Assembly: GCA_964506075.1 (NCBI GenBank) | Contig: CAZDKO010000008.1 | Span: 1-52,250, forward strand | Reading direction: 5' to 3' | DNA: 52,250 nt | Origin: CAZDKO01 sp964506075 [NCBI: uncultured bacterium] | GTDB lineage: Bacteria > CAZDME01 > JAYEMH01 | Shown: piece by piece, positions 1 to 9,379 of the stretch | How the letters are laid out: each line of letters begins with the position of its first letter | Numbering within the stretch: position 1 is the first letter of the stretch | Notes under the pieces: model-generated | Seen by the model: only the letters and a program-made list of their open reading frames with translations | What the model was told of the DNA's origin: nothing | Databases searched by the model: none | Program-made: the position numbers and the translations under genes

Positions 1-111
1 ATCTTTCCCGTCCATAGCCGTAACTACTTCATACCCGGCTTTTTCTAATCTGAACTTCAGCACTTCCCGAATATCCGGTTCATCGTCAACTATTAAAATT
101 TTCTCACTCAT
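1..111 (-). CDS. Response regulator receiver protein (partial, N-terminus only)
   Basis: The first 37 codons of a CheY-like receiver domain are present; the rest lies beyond the left edge. It starts MSEKILIVDDEPDI, with the acidic pair (DDE) that binds Mg2+ in receiver domains, followed by the first helix. The ATG comes one base after the TGA of the upstream kinase, so the two are translationally coupled. It is the likely phosphorelay partner of that kinase. Whether an output domain follows cannot be seen. Confidence 0.85.
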   Translation of the reverse strand, partial: MSEKILIVDDEPDIREVLKFRLEKAGYEVVTAMDGKD

Positions 112-112
112 A

Positions 113-1963
113 TCACCCTCTCTTTTCCTTTATCGGGAGTAAAAAATAAAAAGTTGTTCCTTCTCCGAACTTTGACTCCGCCCAGATTTTCCCTTTATGC
201 GCTCCAATAATTCTTTTAGAAATTGCCAACCCCAGTCCGGTTCCGCCGGTCTTTCTGTATTTCACACTGGATAATTGTTCAAATTTATGAAATAGTCTCG
301 GCATATCTTCTTTTCTAATCCCGCAGCCGGTATCCTTAACCGAAACGCAAATCGTATTCCCTTTTTTAACCGTAGTAACGCTGATACCCCCTTCTGATGT
401 AAATTTAATGGCGTTATCAATCACGTTAGTTAACACCTGAATAATTTTGTCTTTGTCAAATTTTATCGCGGGTAACTTCCCTTCAAGATGAAGACTGAAA
501 GTTAACTTTTTACCCGCGGCTAAAGTCTTCATCGCTTTATACACTTCTTTAACCGTTTCATTGACGCTGTTTTTCTGTATGTTAAATTCCATTTTACCGG
601 CTTCTAATTTTTGGAAATTCAAAACATCATTTATTAAACGGCTAAGTCTGTCTACGTTTCTTTTGGCTATATCTAAATATTTTTTTTGGTGTCTATTAAC
701 TTTACCGCATCCTTCCTCAAGAACTATGTTTATCCCTTCTTGAATGGAGGTTATGGGCGTTCGCAGTTCATGAGAAACCATAGAAATAAATTCTGATTTT
801 ATGACCATAGCTTTCTCAACTTCTGCCTGCGCTTTTTTCCGTTCGTTAATATCCCTGACCACCCCCAGCACACACTCTTTCTCTCCTATTAATACCTTCT
901 TAAGATGCACCTCTACCCAGAATAACCTCCCGGATTTATTTTTAACCTGCCATTCAAATAGCTGCGGCCCGGCCATAATTGACTTTTTCTGCCAGGATAA
1001 TGCTTCTTCCTGGGTATAAGGCGGTCTACCTGAACCGAGCAAAGCCAGGTTAAGGCGTTTAAAATCTTCCCGGCTATAACCGAAAAGCTGGCTTAACCTC
1101 CGGTTAACAGCAATTGTTTTACCGGTTTCAATATTATAAACAAAAATACCGTCGTTCACAGAATCAAAAATTGTGTGGTAATCTGCCTCAGACCTTCTTA
1201 ATTCTTCCTCTGCTTTTTTGCGGTCGGTAATATCCCAGAAAATGCCGAAGATACCGATGATATTGCCTTTTTCATCCCTGACGGGTGCTTTTATGGTATT
1301 AACAATAATTTCTTCTCCGCGTCTGATGTATTTTTCTTCAACTTCTTCTTTTTCCCCGGTCTGGATAATTCTTTTATCATCAGCAATATATTTTTCCGCC
1401 AGTTTTCGATTATAAAAATTATAATCGGTTTTCCCTCTGATTTCGTCCGGATAAATATTTAAATCATCGGCATAACTTTCATTACATAAAAGATATACGG
1501 AGTTTAAATCTTTGTAGAATATTCTTTGCGGAATATTTTTAAGGAGGGTTCTATATTTACTTTCACTGTCTGAAAGAGCTTTTTCCAGCTGCTTATGTTT
1601 AGCCAGGATACTGGCAAATAACCGGCTTTCATCAGTTTTGGTAATTGCCTTTAACTTCACCCCCGTATCAACCATAACTTTATCCGGGGCGCTATGCTCA
1701 AGGCGGCTCCACATAACTTCGCCTTCCAATTGTAAAGGCTTTTTCTCTGTAGAAAGAAATATTTCTAATTTAATTTTGGTGCCGGGTTTTAACTTTGAGT
1801 CCGAGGTAAAACAAATTCCTTCTATACAGAAGTTTTTACTCTGGCCCGTAATTTTCCTTAAAGAAGCTTTACTGTCTTTTCTCTTTTTAACGTGAATTTT
1901 AACTTTTGTTTCCAGGTCAAACCTGAGATATTTCCTTCTCTCTACCGGCCCCTTTCGCTCCAT
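113..1963 (-). CDS. PilZ-PAS-PAS sensor histidine kinase
   Basis: This is a 616-residue protein with no membrane segment, so a cytosolic kinase. Domains in order: PilZ-like (about 7-115), two PAS domains (about 131-250 and 258-378, each ending in the DIT/DIN-R-K-A linker typical of PAS/PAC), HisKA with phospho-acceptor H398 in SHELRTP, and HATPase (about 500-612) with GTGLGL. PilZ domains usually bind cyclic di-GMP through RxxxR and D/N-x-S-x-x-G. Here ERRKYLR is present but the second motif reads NFCIEG, with Cys in the Ser position, so binding is uncertain. It lies between two response regulators on the same strand (61 bases after the first, 1 base before the second) and probably feeds one or both. 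Confidence 0.9.
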   Translation of the reverse strand: MERKGPVERRKYLRFDLETKVKIHVKKRKDSKASLRKITGQSKNFCIEGICFTSDSKLKPGTKIKLEIFLSTEKKPLQLEGEVMWSRLEHSAPDKVMVDTGVKLKAITKTDESRLFASILAKHKQLEKALSDSESKYRTLLKNIPQRIFYKDLNSVYLLCNESYADDLNIYPDEIRGKTDYNFYNRKLAEKYIADDKRIIQTGEKEEVEEKYIRRGEEIIVNTIKAPVRDEKGNIIGIFGIFWDITDRKKAEEELRRSEADYHTIFDSVNDGIFVYNIETGKTIAVNRRLSQLFGYSREDFKRLNLALLGSGRPPYTQEEALSWQKKSIMAGPQLFEWQVKNKSGRLFWVEVHLKKVLIGEKECVLGVVRDINERKKAQAEVEKAMVIKSEFISMVSHELRTPITSIQEGINIVLEEGCGKVNRHQKKYLDIAKRNVDRLSRLINDVLNFQKLEAGKMEFNIQKNSVNETVKEVYKAMKTLAAGKKLTFSLHLEGKLPAIKFDKDKIIQVLTNVIDNAIKFTSEGGISVTTVKKGNTICVSVKDTGCGIRKEDMPRLFHKFEQLSSVKYRKTGGTGLGLAISKRIIGAHKGKIWAESKFGEGTTFYFLLPIKEKRG

Positions 1964-2024
1964 TTAAATGCTCCTTTTCCCCCTTGCTAAACAATACGCC
2001 TTACCCGGAGATTAAAACCTGACT

Positions 2025-2396
2025 TTATTTAGGTTCTACTTGTTCACGAATTACTTTTATTAACTCATCAGGTTTGTACGGTTTAGCGAGAAAATATCTT
2101 CCGGATATGATTCTCCGGCCTTTTTCTTCTTCTTTAGTAAGCAGGCAGGTCAAAAACATTACCGGGATGTTTTTAGTGGCCGGGTCTTTTTGCAAGATAT
2201 CGGCCACTTCACCTCCATCCAGGTCAGGCATCATAACATCAAGAATGATAAGGTCCGGCTGGTGGCTCCTGGCCATCTCCAGGGCTTTCTCTCCGGCCAA
2301 AGCTTTAATTACCGCGTATCCTTTTTCTGAGAGCCTTTTTTCCAGCACTTCCAACACATCCTCTTCATCATCCACAATTAAAATCTTCTTCTTCAT
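2025..2396 (-). CDS. Single-domain response regulator (CheY-like)
   Basis: A 123-residue receiver domain with no output domain. The acidic pocket is D9/D10, the phospho-acceptor D53 lies in LILDVMMPDLDG, the switch Thr is in FLTCL and the conserved Lys is in LAKPY. I start at the ATG of MKKKILIV because a GGGGGGTGA ribosome site sits just upstream; an in-frame ATG 15 bases earlier lies within that site. It is the first gene of a run with the PilZ-PAS kinase and the partial regulator that follow it. Stand-alone receivers relay phosphoryl groups or act through protein contacts. Confidence 0.88.
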   Translation of the reverse strand: MKKKILIVDDEEDVLEVLEKRLSEKGYAVIKALAGEKALEMARSHQPDLIILDVMMPDLDGGEVADILQKDPATKNIPVMFLTCLLTKEEEKGRRIISGRYFLAKPYKPDELIKVIREQVEPK

Positions 2397-2571
2397 AACT
2401 TCACCCCCCATTATAATTTTACCTGACCCATATCCCTAAACGCAAGAACAAAAATATCAAGCTTATTTTACCCATCTATTATTTATAATATATCTTTAAA
2501 AAATAGGTTTTCTCCCTCTTTTCTACCTTTTTTATACCTTTCTCCCTTTACTTTCTGTTTGGCATTATTTT

Positions 2572-3867
2572 TTAATTTCTTTCCTTCCAACCGTAACCTA
2601 TTACCACTTTCTCCTTGATTTTTTCCGACTGACCAAAGCCGGTGAACTGCCGGTAGAGAAGAGGAAAGCAATTGAAGTAAACGGTTCGGTTCGACTCCCC
2701 CTCCTCCGGATTCCAGTCAGCAATCATCACCGGTCTCCTTTGTCCTTTACCTTCAGCAATTTCTCTCACCCAATGCCACATCTGGCCACCTTCAATATAA
2801 TCGAGAACAATGCTAATCGTGCGGTCTTTCTCATTTATTTCTATCGGTGCATAAGCAATAAGGACACCTTCTATCTCAACTAATTTATCTGTAGCCGGAT
2901 TAAAAGATTTATCATCTTTAAATGCATCAGGATTTCTTTCAATTCCTACCGAGTTATTTGGTTTACGAATATGTTTGTATACATACTGTTTGCGTCCTTC
3001 TTGTCCCTTTTCAATTTTATCCAGACCAAAATCAAATAAATTCCAGCGGAATTCTTCCTCTCCCCCTAGATTTCTAACTATGACGGATATAGGACGGATT
3101 CCTCCAGCCTCTCCTTTTTGAAATTGCTTACGAGTCTCCTCCAGGTTTTTCTCAGCCGGTCCTTTATATTCAAAAATAAAAGGCAATTCCATAGATACGC
3201 CGGGGGTTTCATCGGGCCTACCGTGGGTATCGAATCCTGGAACCCGTTCTATTACCAGGCCGGGACCGGCAATAACGACCCCTTCACTTAACATCACCCC
3301 ATCAATCTCTAACCCGGCGGTATTATTAATTTCATCTGGCGTAAGCACGGCCCAATCCTGGGCCAACAGCAACCAACCAGATTTTTGAGCTTCGGGTTTT
3401 ACCTGATTATTTAAATCTTCTTCAGCCTTTTCTTTTTCATCTTTTTCACTAATATTTACATCCTCTACTTGAGCATCCATTTCAATAAGTTGAATTTGCC
3501 CCTGGTTACCCGTCAAACGAAGTTTAAACCGGTCAGATAAATTAATCGGCCTTTCGAATCGGTATGAAGAGCTTTTTAATAACCCTCTCTCTAATGAAGT
3601 ATGAAAAACTACCTTATCATTAACCAGCCAATCTATTCCCAGCCGGGAACGAAGCATATTATAACGGATAGTTACCTCAATAAGCTTCCCGCCAACATAA
3701 TTTGACAAATCAAGCTCATGGTTTAAATCTATGGATTCTCCGTGGCTGAAAAACCTTTTAAATCTTTTGTATTCCTTAGTAATGTTTTTAGCCTCAAGGC
3801 GCCAACTACAAATAAAAAATAATATTATAGAAAAAACACCAACCCGAAAAATATTCTTCCTGGACAT
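2572..3867 (-). CDS. Exported protein of unknown function
   Basis: I do not recognise this family. The 431-residue protein starts with a signal peptide (hydrophobic stretch about 8-21, LEAK cleavage region near 26). Residues about 30-130 look beta-rich. An acidic, Lys/Glu-rich linker (about 132-155) separates them from a second region (about 165-430) containing Gly/Pro-rich strands (ISVIVRNLGG, WNLFDFGLD) and several Trp and Tyr residues. It is therefore probably periplasmic or surface-located and two-domained. The ATG at 3867 is preceded by an AGGAGAA ribosome site. It is transcribed away from sensory module A, with 236 bases between them. Confidence 0.75.
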   Translation of the reverse strand: MSRKNIFRVGVFSIILFFICSWRLEAKNITKEYKRFKRFFSHGESIDLNHELDLSNYVGGKLIEVTIRYNMLRSRLGIDWLVNDKVVFHTSLERGLLKSSSYRFERPINLSDRFKLRLTGNQGQIQLIEMDAQVEDVNISEKDEKEKAEEDLNNQVKPEAQKSGWLLLAQDWAVLTPDEINNTAGLEIDGVMLSEGVVIAGPGLVIERVPGFDTHGRPDETPGVSMELPFIFEYKGPAEKNLEETRKQFQKGEAGGIRPISVIVRNLGGEEEFRWNLFDFGLDKIEKGQEGRKQYVYKHIRKPNNSVGIERNPDAFKDDKSFNPATDKLVEIEGVLIAYAPIEINEKDRTISIVLDYIEGGQMWHWVREIAEGKGQRRPVMIADWNPEEGESNRTVYFNCFPLLYRQFTGFGQSEKIKEKVVIGYGWKERN

Positions 3868-4023
3868 TTCTCCTCCTTATCTCTTACGAGAATACTTAAA
3901 GTGCCTTTTTATATTATCTAACGCCTCACTCTATCGGTCAACAGGTATAATAATACCACAACAAGATGCTGTAGAACATCAAAAATTCCAATTACCCATT
4001 TTGTATATAATAAGATAAAATTA

Positions 4024-4052
4024 TTGACACATTAAATCCTATTATGTAATAT
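4024..4052 (+). promoter_or_regulatory. Sigma-70 type promoter for sensory module A
   Basis: TTGACA at 4024-4029, a 17-base spacer, and TAATAT at 4047-4052. This places a start near 4059, about 45 bases before the barrel gene. No operator is obvious. Confidence 0.65.
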
Positions 4053-4103
4053 AACCAGTATATATTAGATTGATCCTATTTTAATCACTGAAAGGAGGGG
4101 GGG

Positions 4104-5477
4104 ATGTCTAAAAAATTTTTAATGGTGGTTTTAAGTTTCATCATATTATTTACTCCCGGGTTTTCTCAAAACATTCAAGCCGCCGAAAAAGGAACTTATG
4201 TAGACTTTTCTTACGCCTGCGATTATTGTTACACTCCGGAAAACAGTTATAAAGTCCTGAACGATAAGGTCGCGGTGGGTATTGAAGCTTTAACTTTAGC
4301 CACCTGGCTGGATAACTATCGCGGTTCCCGGGCTGACGATAAAGCCGTAATGACCAGATTTATGCCCTATGTGGATACGCAGCTAACGGATATGGTCTCA
4401 TTTAAAGTTATGCCCGGTATCTGGGGAATCTGGAGAGATTATGACATTAAATATACCGCTTTAGACTTTGATTATGCTCCGGAAAACGGCGACGTTAAAT
4501 TGCTCAACGGTTACGTAAAACTGCGGGATATCTGGGGGGGCTTAAGCTTTATTTTGGGAAGGCAATTCTGGGGAGAAGAAGAAGACGCCTTATTTTATTT
4601 TGGCCCGCATAAAGGACGTTTCCTGGAGGTCAGTGCTTTTGATGCCGTCAGGGTAGAAAAAGCTTTCGATAAATTTTATGCAAATGCTTTCTGGGGCCGC
4701 CGGGCAAAATTAAAAGTTGCTCTGGGGAATGAAGACAGCTATGATTCTGACCTGGCCGGGGCGGAAATTTTCAGCACCCCAAATTTTCTGGAAAATCATT
4801 TTCTGAGAATGGGGGCTTATTACCGGGGAAAAGAAGACGAAAGCACGGCTACGGTGGAAGGAAAAAGAAATAATCTGTATTTATTGACGTTTAAAGCCAA
4901 CGGTTTAACCCCGATTCCAAGATTGGAATATGGATTTTTGGCCGGTCTGGATTTCGGTAAAAACGACACTTTAGACCAGGATTATCTGGGCTACATAGTA
5001 AGAATTCAGGGAAAACAATATTTAGATCTATCGGATTTAGCCAAGGCTAAACTTACCGGCGGCTGGGTTTACGTCAGCGGTGATGACCCGGATACAAGTA
5101 AAGATGAAAATTTCCACCGGATAAGCAGAGACTGTTTTTTCTCTATGGCCCTTCTTACTTATGAAATACTCAATGATACCCATCCTGAAAACGTCAGCAA
5201 CGTCGTCATTCCTTATTGCGGCGCGGAAATATCGCCAAATATATTGGACAATAATTTAACCTTAGGCGTCAGAGGGGCCTGGTTGGATACCGCCGAAGCC
5301 ATTAAAGGGCATAAGGGAAAAGGGACTGAATATAACGTCTATGCGGAGTATAAATTCAACGAGCACCTTGGCTTTGATTTAATTTACGCCCGATTTAAGC
5401 CCAAAGGCATCCTGGAAGCGTCCTGGACGGACAAATGGATTGACCAGGTTTCTCTTTATGCCAACATTACCTTTTAA
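4104..5477 (+). CDS. Outer-membrane beta-barrel protein of module A (alginate-export/porin-like)
   Basis: 457 residues, with a signal peptide (hydrophobic about 6-20, cleavage near QAA at 25-27) and then alternating aromatic/hydrophobic strands ending in SLYANITF. A terminal Phe is the usual C-terminal signature of outer-membrane barrels. The LSFILGRQFWGEE segment resembles the LRLGRQ strand of the alginate-export-type barrel in module B. It is the first gene of a same-strand set with the binding protein 93 bases downstream. The repeated order in module B suggests that it delivers ligand to the periplasmic sensor or answers to it. The substrate cannot be inferred. The ribosome site is AGGAGGGGGG. 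Confidence 0.75.
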   Translation: MSKKFLMVVLSFIILFTPGFSQNIQAAEKGTYVDFSYACDYCYTPENSYKVLNDKVAVGIEALTLATWLDNYRGSRADDKAVMTRFMPYVDTQLTDMVSFKVMPGIWGIWRDYDIKYTALDFDYAPENGDVKLLNGYVKLRDIWGGLSFILGRQFWGEEEDALFYFGPHKGRFLEVSAFDAVRVEKAFDKFYANAFWGRRAKLKVALGNEDSYDSDLAGAEIFSTPNFLENHFLRMGAYYRGKEDESTATVEGKRNNLYLLTFKANGLTPIPRLEYGFLAGLDFGKNDTLDQDYLGYIVRIQGKQYLDLSDLAKAKLTGGWVYVSGDDPDTSKDENFHRISRDCFFSMALLTYEILNDTHPENVSNVVIPYCGAEISPNILDNNLTLGVRGAWLDTAEAIKGHKGKGTEYNVYAEYKFNEHLGFDLIYARFKPKGILEASWTDKWIDQVSLYANITF

Positions 5478-5570
5478 TTTTTTATAGATGCCGAAGGGAA
5501 TAATTTAAAGAGCGCATATTTACCTATTATTTTAATATTGGCATAACGCCTCTATCGTAAAAAGAGTGAA

Positions 5571-6593
5571 ATGAAAAATAAATTTTCAAAAATTATTCTA
5601 CCGATACTAATTGCTTTCTTCCCTGTTTCTTCTGTCTATGGAGACAGCATAAAAAAACCGGTAGTGATAGGAATTATACGAACAATACCCCCATACGCTG
5701 TTGCCCAGGAAGAAGGATTAAAAAAATCTTTAAAAGAACTGGGTTATGTGGAAGGGAAAGATGTGGTTTATTTACCCACCCGGGTGGTGTATTCCAGAAC
5801 AGAAGATGTGCCTAAAAATGAAAAAATAGCCAGGGAATTGCTGGATAAAAAACCGGATATTATAGCGACTATCGGCACCCAGTCCAGTGTTTCGGTTTGG
5901 CCGGTAGCGAGAAAAACAAATATCCCTATGGTTTTTGCCGGCGTCACCTATCCGATAGAAGAACATTTAATCCAGGCTTTCGGGAAACCAACCGGAGAAA
6001 ATATAACCGGCCTGAGTTACGGTCTCCCGACAGTGACCCGCCTTGGACTTCTACGCCGGATGTTTCCTGATACCGAAAAGTTTAATACCTTAGCGTTTGT
6101 ATATAACGGTAATATCCCGCAGGAAATTACCTACGTTTCCAATCTTAAATCTTTAGTCTATTCCCAGAGATGGAATTTAAGCTATATAGATTTTTTTGAT
6201 TATAAAACCAAAGAGCCGAGTTACGAGCTGTTGATTAACAAAATAAAAGAGACCGACCCGGACGTTATCTTCGGCTGGTTCAGTCTGGATGAATTAAGTT
6301 CCAACCTGAATAAATTTAAAAAGCTGCTGAATCAAATTAAAAAACCCTTCGTAGGCATATCCAGTAAATTCATAGAAGAAGGCGGGATAGGCGGTATAAT
6401 AACGGACCACTATATTCTGGGGAAAGAACAGGCAAAAATGATTGACAGAATAATTCAGGGGGAAAAAGCCGGCGATATCCCACCGATGGAACCCACAAAA
6501 TATCTTATGGAACTCAATCTAAAAAAAGCAAATGAGTTAGGGATAGAATTTGATTTAGACATAATTGCCGCCGCTGACAAAATATTAAAATAA
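5571..6593 (+). CDS. Periplasmic substrate-binding protein, ABC_sub_bind family (module A)
   Basis: 340 residues with a cleavable signal peptide (about 1-24, ending VYGDS), then a two-lobed ABC_sub_bind (TrpX-like, PF04392) fold. Family landmarks are VIGIIRTIPP at the first strand, PDIIATIGTQSSVSVW, IPMVFAGVTYP, and GENITGLSYG in the hinge region. No ABC permease or ATPase gene is adjacent, although family members normally serve importers. The stop codon is one base from the kinase start. I infer a sensory binding protein presenting its ligand to that kinase, as LuxP does for LuxQ and TorT for TorS. Ligand unknown. Confidence 0.85.
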   Translation: MKNKFSKIILPILIAFFPVSSVYGDSIKKPVVIGIIRTIPPYAVAQEEGLKKSLKELGYVEGKDVVYLPTRVVYSRTEDVPKNEKIARELLDKKPDIIATIGTQSSVSVWPVARKTNIPMVFAGVTYPIEEHLIQAFGKPTGENITGLSYGLPTVTRLGLLRRMFPDTEKFNTLAFVYNGNIPQEITYVSNLKSLVYSQRWNLSYIDFFDYKTKEPSYELLINKIKETDPDVIFGWFSLDELSSNLNKFKKLLNQIKKPFVGISSKFIEEGGIGGIITDHYILGKEQAKMIDRIIQGEKAGDIPPMEPTKYLMELNLKKANELGIEFDLDIIAAADKILK

Positions 6594-6594
6594 G

Positions 6595-8523
6595 ATGAGA
6601 TTTAACTTAATCCCTAAAATCATATTAGGCGTAACTTTAATTATCCTCATAGGCAGCGTTATTATAATCTTCAACCTGTTAAGTATAGTTAACAAAGCCT
6701 TTTTTTTAGATAGATTGGTCGCCGAAGGTAACCGTTCATTAAAAAACTCACTTTTTGTCCTGGATAATAAACTGCACGAATTAAGAATGGTCGCTTACAG
6801 TATATCTAAAGACGATTATGTTTTAGCCGCACTCTCTCTTGGCGATATGCAGAAAAAATTAGCTAACCGTCTCAGTGAAGAATTAATAGATAGAGATCTT
6901 GATTTTGTTGTTGTAACCGACCGCGCCGGTAAAATTTATACCGAAGTAAACGATTCCATTCAATTTGATGATTTGCTGGTTGAATATGATTTCGTCCGGA
7001 AAGCACTGAGCGGCTTACCGAGCTGGGGGATAGCAATATCAGAAAAAAAGGGAAATAATAAAAATCAAACAGTATATCTAAAAGCAACAGAACCTCTTTA
7101 TGATAAGATGCAGTATCACATCTTAGGGACAATAACCCTGGGTATAATAATAAACGATAACCGCTCTTTAATTTCAGAGATAAAAAACATATCCGGCAGT
7201 GAAATCATAATAACTCTTAAGGACGGTAATCTTATCGCTTCTTCAATAGAAAATATACCTCCGCAACTTCTCAAGTCAATCAGCAGTGCTGGAGAAACAG
7301 ACCTTCCCAGAACCATTAACATCAACCAGGCTAAATATTTCCCGCTTAAATTTTCTTTAAAAAAAGAAGGAGACACAGGACCGGGAAAAATATTTTTATT
7401 CAACCTTCTTTCCCAAAAATCTTTTATCAGGGCCCGGGACAGCCTTCTAATGGAACTCTTACTCGGTTTCATTAACTTTGCGGTAACCATCATATTCTTA
7501 TTAATTCTTTTCATCCGAAGAATTACCCACCCCATCCAGAAGCTCAGAAGCGACATGGCGCAATTAGAAAAAGGAAACCTCGGTATTAGAACGCAAGTTA
7601 AAAGCCGTGATGAAATTGGTCTTTTAGCGGAATCTTTTAATAAAATGACCGAGCAGCTTCAAAAAACAACGGTTTCCCGCAATGAACTTATCAAGGAGAT
7701 TGAAGCACGGAAAAAAACGGAGGAAGACTTACAACAAGCATATTGCCAGTTAAGAGAAACACAGGAACAACTCATGCAGGCTGAAAAACTCAGCGCGGTA
7801 GGACAGTTAGCCACCGGTGTATCCCATGAAGTTAAAAACCCTCTGGCTATTATAACCCAATGCGCGGAATTTTTACGTTCTGAGATAGGTCCGGACCAAA
7901 AGACACAATTTGAAGCGATAGAAGCAATTAACAATGCGGTAAACCGGGCCGATAAAATCATCCATGACCTGCTTGATTTTTCCAGAATACCCGGTTTGCA
8001 ATTCAACCCGATAGATATAAACAATACAATTGATAGTTCCATTGAATTAGCGCAACACCAATTAAAATTCGCTAAGATACAAATAGTCAAGGAATATGAC
8101 AATAACTTACCTTTTGCTCCCGGAGATGAAAATCAGATTAAGCAGGTTTTTATAAACATTATTTTAAATGCTGCCCAGGCTATGTCTGAAGGAGGGCAAA
8201 TCACTATCAAAACATACTCTAAGGTATTAACACAGGTAGGAGAAGGGATAGGCAGACGAACAACAGACATTTTTAAAATAGGTACCCGGGTTGTAGTGGC
8301 TGAGGTAGTTGACACAGGAACCGGTATACCGCAAGATAAATTAAAGAGAGTCTTTGAACCTTTCTTTACCACCAAGAAAACCGGCCAGGGTGTCGGTTTG
8401 GGAATGAGCATTACCAAATCCATCATTGACAGCCACCGGGGATTAATAGGGATTGAGAGTGAAGTAGGAAAAGGAACAAAAATTACTATTATTTTGCCTG
8501 TATACGAGGAGGAAGAAACATGA
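6595..8523 (+). CDS. Membrane sensor histidine kinase of module A
   Basis: 642 residues. TM1 (about 7-29) and TM2 (about 288-308) enclose a Cache-like periplasmic domain of about 255 residues. HAMP follows (about 308-360, FIRRITHPIQKL...DEIGLLAESFNKM), then a coiled coil (about 360-402), HisKA with H411 in GVSHEVKNPLAII, and HATPase (about 510-640) with DTGTGIP and GVGLGMS. The HEVKNPL form of the H-box is that of NtrB-like kinases. It begins one base after the binding-protein stop and overlaps the response regulator by four bases (ATGA), so all three are one translationally coupled unit. No strong ribosome site precedes the ATG, consistent with coupling. Confidence 0.92.
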   Translation: MRFNLIPKIILGVTLIILIGSVIIIFNLLSIVNKAFFLDRLVAEGNRSLKNSLFVLDNKLHELRMVAYSISKDDYVLAALSLGDMQKKLANRLSEELIDRDLDFVVVTDRAGKIYTEVNDSIQFDDLLVEYDFVRKALSGLPSWGIAISEKKGNNKNQTVYLKATEPLYDKMQYHILGTITLGIIINDNRSLISEIKNISGSEIIITLKDGNLIASSIENIPPQLLKSISSAGETDLPRTININQAKYFPLKFSLKKEGDTGPGKIFLFNLLSQKSFIRARDSLLMELLLGFINFAVTIIFLLILFIRRITHPIQKLRSDMAQLEKGNLGIRTQVKSRDEIGLLAESFNKMTEQLQKTTVSRNELIKEIEARKKTEEDLQQAYCQLRETQEQLMQAEKLSAVGQLATGVSHEVKNPLAIITQCAEFLRSEIGPDQKTQFEAIEAINNAVNRADKIIHDLLDFSRIPGLQFNPIDINNTIDSSIELAQHQLKFAKIQIVKEYDNNLPFAPGDENQIKQVFINIILNAAQAMSEGGQITIKTYSKVLTQVGEGIGRRTTDIFKIGTRVVVAEVVDTGTGIPQDKLKRVFEPFFTTKKTGQGVGLGMSITKSIIDSHRGLIGIESEVGKGTKITIILPVYEEEET

Positions 8524-8903
8524 ATAAAAAAAAGATATTGTTGATTGATGATGAAGTTGATTTAACCAAATTCTTAAAACTTAATTTAGAAAAGTCGGGG
8601 GCGGTTGAAGTTTACACCGCTAACAGCGGACCCGAAGGAATAGAAATAGCCCAAAAGATGCTTCCGGATCTAATTTTCATAGATATACTGATGCCGGAAA
8701 TGGATGGAGGAGCCGTTGCCGAAATCCTGAGCAGTAAATCGTTGACCAAAACCATCCCCATTGTATTTCTTACCGCTATCGCCAGAAAAGAAGAGGTCGC
8801 CGCTAAAGGAGGACATATAGGCGGGCATCGATTTATCGCTAAACCGGTAACCGCTGAGGACCTTTTAAAATTCATTGAAGTTTTTTTTAAAGATGAAATT
8901 TAA
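8520..8903 (+). CDS. Single-domain response regulator of module A
   Basis: A 127-residue receiver with acidic residues D10/D11, phospho-acceptor D55 in FIDILMPEMDGG, a Thr in FLTAIA, and the conserved Lys in FIAKPV. There is no DNA-binding output domain. It overlaps the kinase stop by ATGA and is therefore its cognate partner. Its closest relative here is the receiver at 2025-2396 (same MPxxDGGxVA motif). Output must go through another protein not encoded in the module. Confidence 0.9.
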   Translation: MNKKKILLIDDEVDLTKFLKLNLEKSGAVEVYTANSGPEGIEIAQKMLPDLIFIDILMPEMDGGAVAEILSSKSLTKTIPIVFLTAIARKEEVAAKGGHIGGHRFIAKPVTAEDLLKFIEVFFKDEI

Positions 8904-8929
8904 AATATAAAAATTACATCTTTGTGGTT

Positions 8930-9379
8930 TTATTTTTTACTTACTTTAACTTCAATTTTTTCCAGGTGTGGAGTTAATGCCGTAAGACTAAAAACATATC
9001 GACCGGCGGTATCGGCGCGAAAAAGAAATTTTTCTTCATAATTAGAACGCCCTTTGGCGTAGATAAATCCCCCCTTGGATTCACCAAAAATAAAATTCTT
9101 GTCAATTTTAATAAGAATCTTATTATCCGGGCTTATCAGCGCCGCTCTGATAAAAACATCCGGAGCTCCCCACCCGCTTTCCACAAAAGGAGCGATGGAT
9201 AAAATATAGGTATTATCGGGCCTGTCTATATTAAATCTTACGGCATAAGATTCTCCGGCCCCCCCTTTTAAAACCTCTTTATAAATTATTCCCCGGTTTA
9301 AAAAACCAGGCAGTATAAAAAAAACAAGCAGAATAATTATAGTTCCCAGAAAAAGGACGGTTTTCAAAAATTTATACAT
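8930..9379 (-). CDS. Small membrane-anchored periplasmic protein, unknown function
   Basis: 149 residues. One N-terminal hydrophobic segment (about 7-27) could be an uncleaved anchor or a signal peptide. A beta-strand-rich domain follows, with AVRFNIDRP, YILSIAPFVE and GRYVFSLTAL, reminiscent of small carbohydrate-binding or jelly-roll folds. I recognise no named family. It converges on module A, 26 bases after its regulator, and is probably monocistronic. An AGGGAAA ribosome site precedes the ATG. Confidence 0.7.
   Translation of the reverse strand: MYKFLKTVLFLGTIIILLVFFILPGFLNRGIIYKEVLKGGAGESYAVRFNIDRPDNTYILSIAPFVESGWGAPDVFIRAALISPDNKILIKIDKNFIFGESKGGFIYAKGRSNYEEKFLFRADTAGRYVFSLTALTPHLEKIEVKVSKK

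Noticed and set aside
2483-2671. 62-codon minus-strand frame overlapping the end of the exported protein gene
   Set aside because: Mostly a shifted reading of the neighbouring gene's 3' end plus spacer; basic low-complexity product without start signals.
2680-2710. GGTTCGA-type tRNA T-loop look-alike
   Set aside because: Lies inside a coding frame, with no acceptor stem or anticodon arm at the needed distance.
5571-6593. Annotating the three ABC_sub_bind proteins as parts of amino-acid importers
   Set aside because: No permease or ATPase genes accompany any of the three, while all three are adjacent to histidine kinases.
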